NCBI RefSeq assembly: GCF_026151205.1
Contig: NC_087076.1
Span: 22,748,828-22,812,827 of the forward strand
Reading direction: 5' to 3'
Origin: Bolinopsis microptera
Lineage: Eukaryota; Ctenophora; Tentaculata; Lobata; Bolinopsidae
Length of the DNA: 64,000 bases
Shown here: in pieces, positions 46,253-58,100 of the stretch
Layout of the letters: the number at the start of each line of letters is the position of its first letter
Position numbering within the stretch: the stretch's first letter is position 1
Position numbers and translations under genes: made by a program
The notes under the pieces: generated by a model
The model's database searches: none
What the model saw: the letters and a program-made list of their open reading frames with translations, nothing else
What the model was told of the DNA's origin: nothing

Positions 46253-47298
46253 TTAAGGGGGGGGGGGGGGGTTCACCCTGATTTTTTTGTGAAACTTGGT
46301 TTCGAGATACCAGTTGACCAACAAACTAAGAACAGTGACCGAACTTTTGAGGGGGTTCCGGACCCCAACAGCCAAACAGTGCCCGCGGGGCAGCCACGCC
46401 CATATTTGGTCCAAATTAGGCCCAATTAAGCCAAATACCCTGAACATGCCCAAAACCATGCTTTGGGGTGCTCTACTTGTAGCTACTAGTCTCCTGAACA
46501 CACATATTAAGTTTTATCAAAATTGGATAAAAATTGGCCGAGTTATGGGATAAAAACCATATGCCCATATTTGGGCATACGCACCAAATTTGATCGATTT
46601 TGGCCTAAATTTAGCAGTGCAAATTTTGGAATTTGGCCGCCAAATTTTTTTAAAGGCCTAACTCAAACTTCTGTCCCAAAACTTAAGGTCATGAGACAAT
46701 TCTACGTTGATTCTGAAAATTTCATGAAAAAATATTGAAACCCTATTGAGTTCTATTGTTTTGAGCGAAGTCAGTTTTGCAAATATCGCGAACTGAGATA
46801 TGGGCAATTTTGCTCATTTTTTGCGATTATTTGAACACAGAATCCACAGTTAGGTAGATATTGAGCTGATAATCATAGAGAATGTGTAGTATAGGCTTAC
46901 CTTTCATATAAAGTTGGTTTCATTCAAAAATATTGACATTTGACCAATTTATGGGCCAAAATCGATCAAATTTGGTGCGTATGCCCAAATATGGGCATAT
47001 GGTTTTTATCCCATAACTCGGCCAATTTTTATCCAATTTTGATAAAACTTAATATGTGTGTTCAGGAGACTAGTAGCTACAAGTAGAGCACCCCAAAGCA
47101 TGGTTTTGAGCATGTTCAGGGTATTTGGCTAAATTGGGCCTAATTTGGACCAAATATGGGCGTGGCTGCCCCGCGGGCACTGTTTGGCTGTTGGGGTCCG
47201 GAACCCCCTCAAAAGTTCGGTCACCGGTCCTAGTTTGTTGGTCAACTGGTATCTCGAAACCAAGTTTCACAAAAAAATCAGGGTGAACCCCCCCTTAA
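46253..47298. mobile_element. Long-arm foldback element, 1.05 kb
   Basis: TTAAGGGGG at the left and its inverse at the right. The arms are about 350 bp each (46253-46607 and 46944-47298) and nearly perfect inverses over ggttcaccctgatttttttg, cccgcggggcagccacgccc and catatgcccatatttgggca. The spacer is about 340 bp. No coding capacity; short frames in the arms are mirror artefacts. Confidence 0.9.
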
Positions 47299-47419
47299 GG
47301 GAGAGGATTCTGAAAATATAGAATTTGATAACTCGTGTGTTAAAACACATGTTTTGTAATCAAGTAATGGGTATATATTCAAGGTGAACAGTTTTGTTTG
47401 TATTCAAAGCTTCTTCGTT

Positions 47420-47759
47420 GCTATATAAGAGATCAAGTTAACAACTTGGTCTGTGACGCATGTTTTCTTGGAATTTGGAAACATATTAGCATATAATTAT
47501 ATTATATATATATTATGTGACCCGCAGTATCATTATTTTACCTACAGATTATACTATTTCAGTTAGTATCGACATAAATTTTTAGATATTATTGCCTGAG
47601 TTTATATTATATTGTATTCAATAAACCGGTTTCAAAGCCCTTATGGGTGGCCCTCGGCCTCGGGTCTTTAAAAAAAAGGTTGCTATTATATAAGAGATCA
47701 AGTTAACAACTTGATCTGTGACGCATGTTTTCTTGGAATTTGGAAACATATTAGCACAT
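47420..47759. repeat. Direct duplication, 77-bp copies 262 bp apart
   Basis: tataagagatcaagttaaca ... gaaacatattagca occurs at about 47423-47496 and 47685-47757. Before the second copy lies a GC-rich stretch ending in an A-run (about 47628-47679), which looks like a small retroposed insert. Confidence 0.75.
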
Positions 47760-47884
47760 ACTATACCTCAATCCAATAATGCAAAAATCTAAAGAACGGT
47801 GAACGGACCGAATCACTACATGACTGAATCCCTAACGGACTGAATCACTACCAATCACTATTGGTAGGGATTGAGGTATATTTT

Positions 47885-47968
47885 AGGACTGAATCACTAC
47901 CGGACTGAATCACTACCAGTAGTGATATTTGGGTGGTAGTGATTCCGTCCGGTAGGGATTCAGTCCTA
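47885..47968. repeat. Palindrome of gaatcactacc repeats
   Basis: aggactgaatcactaccgga ... is mirrored by ... ccggtagggattcagtcct, about 38 bp per arm. Further gactgaatcact motifs lie just upstream (47807-47850). Confidence 0.85.
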
Positions 47969-48539
47969 CAATCCTAAAGAACGGGTATTATTGACCGTAC
48001 ACCTTACCTTTACACGTAATCAAATCAGCGTAAATATTTGATCAAAATGACGTCGGAAAAGACGCACTTGAAATAAAATACTTGTTAGATTCAGATTATG
48101 CGTTGGGCGATGTTTTGACGTATTCAATTACTGACGTCAAACAACTTATGACGTCACGATACAACTTGTGAGTCACGTTACCACTCCCATTTTTCAAACA
48201 TCCCCTCTACTTCACTCTATACATAATTGTTCTTTAAATGATATTTAGATTCTAAAATGTGTTGAAGTGAACTTCATGAGATGTGAACTATGCCCGACCA
48301 CTGAAATTCAGTTTACGATATAATTCCAAAACACCATATAAGGTCTGATAGTGAGTGGTTACTTATGATCCCTCACTAGGTCCAACCTTGAAACGGTATT
48401 TAAAATAAATGCTAATTTCCAGGCACCGTGGCTGCTTGACTGCGACTGCTTGAGCGTGATGAGGATCAATTTTTAAGTGATGACGGATTTTAAGTGCTCA
48501 ATGTGCTACTTATAAGAAGCTTATGGAGGAGGAGAGTAG

Positions 48540-49030
48540 TATCCTTACTGAGCCAGTGTAACTCTGTAAGGAGCCAGTGTAACTGTGTAAGGAGCCAGTG
48601 TAACTGTGTAAGGAGCCAGTGTAAGGAGCCAGTGTAACTTTGTAAGGAGCCAGTGTAAGGAGCCAGTGTAACTGTGTAAGGAGCCAGTGTAAGAAGCCAG
48701 TGTAACTGTGTAAGGAGCCAGTGTAACTGTGTAAGGAGCCAGTGTAACTGTGTAAGGAGCCAGTGTAACTGTGTAAGGAGCCAGTGTAAGGAGCCAGTGT
48801 AACTTTGTAAGGAGCCAGTGTAAGGAGCTAGTGTAACTGTGTAATGAGCCAGTGTAAGGAGCCAGTGTAACTGTGTAAGGAGCCAGTGTAAGGAGCCAGT
48901 GTAACTGTGTAAGGAGCCAGTGTAACTGTGTAAGGAGCCAGTGTAACTGTGTAAGGAGCCAGTGTAACTGTGTAAGGAGCCAGTGTAACTGAGCTGTGTA
49001 AGGAGCCAGTGTAAGGAGCCAGTGTAAGAA
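48540..49030. repeat. gtaaggagccagtgtaactgt minisatellite
   Basis: About 28 units of two lengths, gtaaggagccagt (13 bp) and gtaaggagccagtgtaactg-t (21 bp), intermixed. Confidence 0.92.
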
Positions 49031-49384
49031 GATTACCTAATTTGCTACACTTAATATTCATGAAAATATTTATCTTATAATTAACTTTAAATTAAATCCG
49101 CAAAAAGTGTAGCCGTTGTCAGAACGTGCATTCCAAGACTGTAGTTATGCAGGATTGCAAGCAGCGTACTTAACAATGTGTCCAGCTCTGCAAGCAGCAC
49201 AGGGGGAGGCATTGCATGTTGACACTTGTAAAACTGACTTGTAAAACTGTGCATTTAGCAAGGTGTGATATTTACCGTTATTTTTAGTAGTGATCAACAA
49301 ACAGCTTCACTGAGTACCTCCTACATATGTAGCATTGTACGTGTTGTGTTATTATAAATAAAGGTAGATTTTCAAGACATACAT

Positions 49385-52300
49385 ACATGTTACATGGCGA
49401 GATCTCCATCCAAAAGGATTAGTCTGCGTCGACTGCGTCATTACTTTGTATTATACAACTTCGGCGGGTAACATTTCTCCATCCCTTTCGGTCTGCAGCT
49501 AATCTTCTCATACAATCAATCGTGAGTCCATTCCGATCCAATCTCTGCTCAGCATCCTCAATAAATACATCATTTAGGCTCTTCCTAGGCCTGCCTCTTG
49601 ACCTCTTCCCATGCTTGGGTTTCCATTCAAGTAAATAGTTGGGTAACCGATCTTCAGGCATTCTACTGACATGTCCAAACCAACGCAGCCGTTTTGTTGT
49701 TATTATGTCAGCAAGAGCAGTTATTGATGCCCTTCTTAAAACATCCTCATTACTTACTCGATGGAACCACCTCACTCTCAGGATTCTTCTTAAGCAGTAC
49801 TGATGGAAAGACTCCAATCTTCTTGTCTGCACTTGAGTCGTGTTCCATATCTCACATCCATAGGTCAGAATGGTAAGAACAGCTGCGATGTAGATTCGCA
49901 CTTTGTTGTTAATGCTTATGTTCTTATTCTTCCAAATGTTGTTGAGTTGGTTAAAAGCTCCAGTTGCTTTTCCAATCCTGACACTTATTTCTTTATCAAT
50001 CTTGCCATCTGATGTAATTTTGGCACCCAAATAAGTGAATTGAGTGACCTGCTTTGCAGAGTTTCCATCGACAGTTATATCTATGGTCCTATTCTCTGGG
50101 AGTGGGTGCTGCGATGTATCTTTCCCAATGACCATGATCTCTGTTTTCTTTGCGTTCATCTTTAAACCCCCGAGCCCACAGTATTTCGCAATATTGTCCG
50201 TAGTTTCTTGCAGTCCTTCAACAGTGTCATCCATTCCTGCGATGTCATCAGCATAGTCCAGATCAATGACACATTTTCCGGTTGTCTGGAACTTTGTCTG
50301 TACTGAAGAGTAAAACCACGGGATATATTTTTAAACTTCTCTGCAAGTTCTAATCCCCAGTTAAGTACAAGATTAAAAATGGGGGGCCCTTGCACATCAC
50401 CTTGTCCAGTCCCCGAATCGACATCAAACCATCTTGTCAATTCTCCATTGACACGAACTGCACTTTCAGTTGCTCTAAAGAACGCTTTGAAAACATTGAT
50501 ATATTTTGTCGGAAGACCATAATGTTCAAAAGCTTTCCAAATAAAGTCACGATTGATTGAATCAAAAGCAGCTTTAAAATCAATAAAGTTTATGTACAAA
50601 GGGACGTTGAATTCTATACAATTGTGTATTATACAATGAAGTGAGTACAGCTGATCTATACAAGAACGGTTTCTCCTGAAACCACACTGATTCTCTCTGA
50701 GTAATTTTTCAAGCCCATTACTCAGTCTTTTTAACAACACAATTTGGAATAACTTTGATACAGTTGAGCGTAACGTTATACCTCTGTTATTGTTGCAATA
50801 TGTGAGGTCCCCTTTCTTTGGGATGATGGTGATTATCCCTTTTCTCCAATCATTAGGAATATCCTCACTTTTCCACACAGTTTCAAAAAGATCCTTTAAC
50901 CAAGGCAGAAGTCCAGAAGAACCGTACTTTAACTGCTCATTTGAAATTTCATCAATTCCAGCACTCTTGTAGTTCTTCAACTTCTTGATAGCTTCCTCAA
51001 TTTCAAACAAGGACGGTGGCTCATCATCATTACTAAGGTATTCAAAAGAAAGTAACTTTTCATCCTGATCCAATATAGAGAAATCCACCGCATTTGCTGC
51101 TGGCGTCAAGAGTTCTTCAAAATATTCGGCCCAGCGATGTGACTGAGCTTCGGGATCTGATATAAGTGTCCCATTCTTATCCCGCACTGCCGCAGATCTG
51201 TTTACTCTCTTGTTTGTTAAGGATTTTATTTTCTGCCAAACATCTCTTTGTTGACCCTGCTTGGCAGCATCTTCTAATTCCTCAGCTACTCTAACAGCCC
51301 AAGCATTATCATCTCTTTTACAGTTCTGCCTAACAAGGCCGTTAATCCGCGAGTACTTAGCACGGTTCTCAGCAGTACTGGGTTTCTTTTTAATCTCCCC
51401 TCGTTCTTTTAGGAGATTTTTAGTATCCCTTGAGAGATGTTCTGTTCTCTTTTTCCGGCCCCTTTCACCCAGCACTTCAAATGAAACATCAGTTATTATA
51501 TCTCTCAATTTCTTCCACTGTTCTTCTAAAGGAGAGTTTCCATGCTCCTGATCGTTGTTATAGTATTCTTCAGCTATTCTGTTACTATATTCCTGGCTCT
51601 TAGATCTATCACGCAGGTGCTCTAAAGCAGGCTGTCTTACACGCTTCTTTCTTTTCTGAGGACACTTAAGTTTAATAGATACATATCCTCTTACCAGATA
51701 GTGAGTAGTATTTATATCTGCTCCTCTCATGCTCCTGACATCAAGCAAAGAATGGCTCCATCTCGTCGAAATACACATATGGTCAATTTGAGTGACGGTG
51801 TTACCATTTGGGGATCTCCATGTTGTCTTGTGGATATCTTTGTGTTCAAAGAGTGTGCCTCCGATCGTCAGCTGGTGCATAGTACAGAAATCTAGCATCC
51901 GTTTTCCGTTATCATTTGATTCTGTGTGATATGAGTGTTTTCCTATAACACCAGGGTGAGCATCAGTATCCCTTCCAACACGAGCGTTAAAATCTCCTAA
52001 AACTATTTTTATATCATGTGCAGGTAGTCCCGATTGAACCTCATTCAATTCCTTGTAGAATGAGTCTTTTAAACTAATCTCTGCATCCTCAGTTGGAGCA
52101 TACACAACTGTAACACTAATGTTGATGTGTTTGCTATGTAAACGGGCAGTCATAACCCGTCCTGATACAGGGGTGTATGATATGAGAGTATTCTTCATCT
52201 TTTTGGAAAGAACAACACCAACTCCTTCTCTCCGTACTCCATCGCTCCTGCCAGAATAAACCAAAACAGCCCCATTGTCCAAAGTCTGAGTTCCTGATCC

Positions 52301-53030
52301 AGCCATATGTGTTTCAGTTACCCCAAGGAGCTCTAGTCCATAATCATCAAAACCTTTTCCTAATTGATACATCTTACTGGAATTACTGACAAGAGAAGTA
52401 ACATTCCATGTACTGATACAGAGAGGATTCTTTACAATATTTACAGGATTAGACATACTTGACTGTCTGTTTACAAATGACAAATCTGATGAAGGAATTC
52501 TGTATTTACAGTGTTTACGTCGGCTCTTACGGGAGTTGCAAACAGACATCAAGCTACTAGGGTCCTTTCGGCTTTGCCTAGTCGCCGTCATCACTCCACC
52601 TGCGCCTCCACGTATAATACTATTGAATGACACTGTAGACGTTTCTGTAGCGGTTTGATTTAAGGTGGATGGTTTGCCGGACCTTCGCACCCGATCCAGA
52701 GGCAGCACCGACATCAAGAAGTAAGCGCTCCGTCCAGACACCAGCAAGCTGGTGGTTAGGTTCGATACGTAAAGTTAAAGCATGTAGAGCTTCTGAAGCC
52801 CATAGGGAATCAAAATTAAACCGTAAGTGATCATGTCAGAGACAAGATCACCAAGCAAATGCTCGATTACACAGGGCAACCAAGACTTGGACAAAATGGT
52901 GAACCGTGAGTGACACACAGATGACCCTGCCACAAGACAGCATCACCGAGCACCACCCAGCAATCGCATCCTCTCGCCGCCACAGCAACCGACCCCCCAG
53001 TGATATAGCACTGACAGGCAATTAACGGTT
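49385..53030 (-). mobile_element. RTE-type LINE, nearly intact
   Basis: Contains endonuclease and reverse transcriptase in two frames (see the coding entry). The 3' end (left) carries gacatacatacatgttacat, a short acatac-type repeat as RTE elements often have in place of poly-A. The 5' boundary is not visible; repeat-free coding-like sequence runs to about 53030. Confidence 0.8.
49419..52747 (-). pseudogene. RTE LINE endonuclease-reverse transcriptase, one frameshift
   Basis: 50162-52747 gives 861 residues and 49419-50234 gives 271 in another frame; together they make one protein of about 1,100 residues. The N-terminal apurinic-like endonuclease has ISTWNVTSL, GVTETHM and VVLGDFNARVG-like motifs (KIVLGDFNARVGRD). 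Reverse transcriptase has IITIIPKKGD, ENQCGFRRNRSCIDQL, INFIDFKAAFDSI and GTGQGDVQGPP, all in the first frame. The YADD box (LDYADDIAGMDD) and the tail RRLESFHQYCLRRILRVRW, KRLRWFGHVSRMPEDRLP and GRPRKSLND are in the second. The shift lies at about 50296-50320, just before YADD, so it removes the catalytic box. Everything else looks intact. The tail motif is typical of RTE-type elements. Confidence 0.88.
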
Positions 53031-54480
53031 TTGTGGTGTTACCACTCCCAGGTGATCTGTGCTAACAGACTCGGACCAGATGCAATGGGGAACAAACAAT
53101 TTCAAGACGTGCATATATATAATACTACTAGGTCACTTGCGTGTCTCCAAAATATCTTTATTCTTTTTGTGGTATTTCTATTCCGAAGAAACAGAAATAA
53201 TGGCCAGATGAAAAAAACTGTAGTATAGTACGGCTTGAAATAGAATTATTCACAATTTGCAATTTTTATCAAACAAAGAAGATTGACGCATGTTGAGTTT
53301 TTATAAACAAATTATAATGTACAACTAACACTATCTCTCTTTTTCACTATGGAACGTTTTCTCGTAAAGTTTTATAGAGTTCAGAGTTGTAAGTCAGCCG
53401 GATTAAAGTACGGCTTTGTAGTGCAAACTGCACAAGTATCATGCTTACACTTCAGGTTTAAACATGTATTCTTCTTCCAAGAAGAGTTCTCTTCAAGATA
53501 AACATGTTGTATAAATCTTGCGAAAAAGGCTCAAAATCTGGCATTCCAAAGGGTAATGTAGATACAATCGTTAGTACAATTTATAAAGCAATAGATTTAA
53601 GGTTTTCATTTATCGTATCAAAAACCAAGTTTAATATAAATAGCTTGAAAAACAGCTGGCCATGTAGCGACATTCAGCTCGTACAATATTCAGCTTTCTA
53701 TCAAATCCACCTTAATATGGTAAGGAAGTAATTAATTAAGTAATTAATTAATTGCCATGGTGACCTTGACCATTTGTAATTAAATTAGGAACGATTAACG
53801 TGAACTTAAGTTCGATTTACAAAAAGTAATTCAGTGAAATCTTGAAAGAAAAATTATGCATGCACCAGCATTACTTTTCAAATATTAATCATTGCGAATT
53901 CAACTTTTTAGGAGCATAAATTGGGCCGTATTTATTAAAGCAATCGCGTTAAAACCATGAATTAAATGCTATGATCATCGTGAGATCACTAGATTCAAGA
54001 AAAAAGCACTCAAATTTCAACCCATTCAATCTGAAGTCTGAACCAAATCTTTAAAAATATGCACTGATGGAAATTCTTCTAAACTCGATGAACTTAACAA
54101 AAACAACCCGAACCGTTAAAATCACTTTTAAAGTACTCTCAGAGCAAAAAGTAAACCGTTTAAAATGCTAAAACAAATTGAAGAGAAAAAAGGAAAAGTA
54201 AAGCCACATGCTCTTATTACAGTCATCAGAGATCAACTTGTATCATTATCATCATCACCTGTATTAAACTCTATATTATAATCTATTAAAATATATACAC
54301 AGAATCAAAGCCCTGAATAATCGAATTAAGCGTCGTTCGTGTAAAAATCCGTCTTAAGTCTGCATTCCTACCACGCCTGAAATACGGAAAAATAATGTTA
54401 GATATTTATCATACTCATCATTACATTACATTTATCGTATTCATTACATTTATCTAATTCATCATTACATAAACATACTT
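53031..54480. other. No gene recognised
   Basis: AT-rich spacer with no feature I can support. Confidence 0.4.
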
Positions 54481-54484
54481 AGCA

Positions 54485-54950
54485 TACTCCCTCCCTCCCT
54501 CCCTCCCTCCCTCCCTCCCTCCCTCCCTCCCTCCCTGCCTGCCTGCCTCCCTCCCTCCCTCCCTCCCTCCCTCCCTCCCTCCCTCCCTCCCTCCCTCCCT
54601 CCCTCCCTCCCTCCCTGCCTCCCTGCCTCCCTGCCTCCCTGCCTCCCTGCCTCCCTGCCTCCCTGCCTCCCTGCCTCCCTGCCTGCCTCCCTCCCTGCCT
54701 CCCTCCCTCCCTCCCTCCCTCCCTCCCTCCCTCCCTCCCTCCCTCCCTCCCTCCCTCCCTCCCGGCTTCCCTCTCTCCCTCCCTCCCTCCCTCCCTCCCT
54801 CCCTCCCTCCCTCCCTCCCTCCCTCCCTCCCTCCCTCCTTCCCTCCCTCCCTCCCTCCCTCCCTCCCTCCCTCCCTCTCCCTCCCTCCCTCCCTCCCTAC
54901 CTCCCTCCCTCTCTACCTCCCTCCCTCCCTCCCTCCCTCTCTCCCTCCGA
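54485..54950. repeat. (CCCT)n microsatellite with CCTG variants
   Basis: About 465 bp of ccct units with a central block of alternating ccctgcct units. It starts 250 bp beyond the stop codon of the Rap-like gene. Confidence 0.96.
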
Positions 54951-55197
54951 CACACTATAAAAAAACATACAACATCAAACAATATCGCCCTGTTTTTTTA
55001 TATTTTTATATAAATAAATATTCAACGCACAGGACAACAAATATGTTCCTTATTTGACTAACACGACAAAATCTCCATGCAAGGCCAACTCTGCGTGGCA
55101 TGAACAAAAGAGTGCATCAGTAATTAGTTATTGAAATATCTCCAACACAATATACTCATCGAATAAAACATGGACAAACTTACCAAAAACAAGGCGC

Positions 55198-58100
55198 TCA
55201 TAAGATTTCGCACTTAAACTTCCTGATTCCCTTCCTGCTGCTATTCTTAGTGGTTTTCTGGGTCATGCCCATGTACTGGTTAGTCTTCCTGACCAACTCC
55301 ACGAACAGTTCCCTCACGTTAGTGTCTGTTTTAGCACTGGTCTCTATAAAACTACAGTTCCACGATCGTGTAGCCAGCTGATCAGCCTGAAATAAGGGGA
55401 TATTAAATATTTTATATCTTTACTGTATCTAGACACGTGACAAAGGATACAACACACAAATGAGGCTACGTTCTTATTATATTTAGTCATCATAAGAACT
55501 GCTGTTTTAATTTCGCGATAAATATTCTAGCTATAAATATATTATATGTTAACATTTGTCGTAAGTTATTGAATGGACTTGTTGTATTTTGATGACGTTA
55601 GATCTATTTGAATCTACTAACGTCATGATCTTTAAAATAGCACAATAAAATAAGTTTTAATAAAGCCTCACTACTTTATCCTTTGTACTGTCCATCATAT
55701 CTCGTTAAAAACAGATATGACCCCAATATGAGCTACGTGATTATGTATAATATATAATCATGTATAATGTATAATGTATAATGTATAATGTATAATATAT
55801 AATGTATAATGTACAACATGAGCTTCCCAAATCCAAGGTAATCACAGATTAATTCGGAGTCACCTAATTTTATTTAGAGGTAAAGGGATACGCTTATAAT
55901 ATTAACGTACCCATTTGGGCAAATAAAGACTGGATGTCTCTTTAATGATGTCAATGTTTTAAGAAAGTGTTAAATGAGAATACGGCCAATACACACATCC
56001 CACGTGGGGGGCAGGATTAAAGATTAATATAATCAGTTTAATGTACAAGTTTCTTGAACTCTTAACAGGTACCCCTCCTCATTTAACCCTCAATTAAGTT
56101 TCCTATCATTCGGCTGAGTCGACCGAGGAGATCGCATAGATCCAACGGACCTCTACGTGATAATGCATAATGTATAATTATATATCGAAACGAAACGAAA
56201 CGAAACACAATATTTACTACCCCGCTCGTATGCGACAAAGATATTGCATAAAATATACCTAAATAATTTACACAATACGGTGCCCATGTCTGAGCGGCTC
56301 TCCACAAAAACTTTCTCTCCTCCTCAGAGCAGAAGGTTTTTTTTAAATATATAAACTGGGATCTCATAAAAATTTAAGAACCAATGTACTTTATTTGACA
56401 ATAAAAGATAAAAAATTGTGTCACACCTAAGGTTTATAAACTACCAAGACGTGCGCCGAGTTAGACTCGTCGACGGTCTTATATGATTAGAACAAAAAAT
56501 TTACGAGTATCACCCGTTAAGTCACACACAAGAAAAACTTCATGATTATACATCGTTCACTATGATATCTTGTCCTCACAACAAATAACACCACTTCTGA
56601 TATAATATCGTCTATTCAAATCCTTCTTTGCCTTCTCTTTCATCTCCAAAACGAGCAGATGATGTCTGGCTTGCTCTTCAGGTGACCGATCTGGTGAAAT
56701 GAACACAGTTTTGTGGTGCTCACTCAGTTTCAGGTTTTTCGATTTTGATAAAATCTGATGTACAGTATTCGAATTTGATAACAAAATTTTGACAGGTCTG
56801 GTCTTGTCAGCTGATTTCCTTCCAATCCTTACAGCTTCGAAGTGTGGTTTCACTTCAATCTGTTCAAACAGTTCGTCTACTTTGTCTGATAGTTTCTCTT
56901 CATCTGCCTCCTTTAAACCAAAAATGAGAACATTCCTGCTGCGATCCTCTTCTGACACAGCCTTCTGCACAACTTTTTTCAGGCACTCCTCCGTTATTGT
57001 ACTGTTCGGCGAGGCTTTTAACACCGCTTGACTGTATGACTTGATTTCAGCTTGAACAGTGTCCTGAACAGCAGATTTTACGGTGGTCTGAACTAATTCC
57101 AACTGATTGGATTTGGCTTCAAGAAGTTCCCTCTGCAGTTTGATAACCGACTCTTGTGATCGGATGAGAGAACTCTTCAATTCCTCAACATCTTTCATTG
57201 CATTCAGAGTTTCTCCGACGACAGAATTCAACTGATAGTACATATTATACATCAAATTTGATAAAACCTTCTTGACTGGCTTTTCAAACTTTTCAACTGA
57301 AAACCTTGTTCTATTTTCACAGTTCGTGGCTTCTGCAATATTCGAAATTAAAGCCTCGAAATCCTCATTCGCTTCGTTGAAAAATGCAGAGTGTCCTGAT
57401 AAACGCTGCAGTAAATCTGTGTTCTTCATCATGTACTTAACTTGTATTACAAGGCTACACGGTGGTCGCAGTGCAATTAAACGATTTTACTGATAAGAGA
57501 GCAACTGTTATCAACACACAAGCTAAAAGGTTACGTTATAATAATATATAATGTATAATATATAATATATAATGTATAATGTATAATATATACTATATAA
57601 TGTATACTATATAATGTATACTATATAATGTATAATGTATAATGTATAATATATAATGTGTTATGTATAATGTATTATGTATAATGTATTATGTATTATG
57701 TATTATGTATTACGTATAATGTATAATGTATACTATATAATGTATACTATATAATGTATACTATATAATGTATACTATATAATGTATAATGTATAATGTA
57801 TTCTGTATTATGTATAATATATAATGTATTATGTATTATGTATAATGTATAATATATAATGTATAATGTATAATGTATTATGTATAATGTATTATGTATA
57901 ATGTATAATGTATTACGTATAATGTATTACGTATAATGTATAATGTATAATGTATAATGTATACTATATAATGTATAATGTATTATGTATAATATAAAAT
58001 GTATTATGTATAATGTATAAAATATAATGTATTATGTCACGTGATGATATTACCTGCTCCTTGCTGACCTCTCTGTCCATCTCCATATCACACTTGTTCC

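Noticed and set aside
54479-54982. Arg-Gly-Glu-rich frame of 167 codons
   Set aside because: Pure (CCCT)n microsatellite translation.
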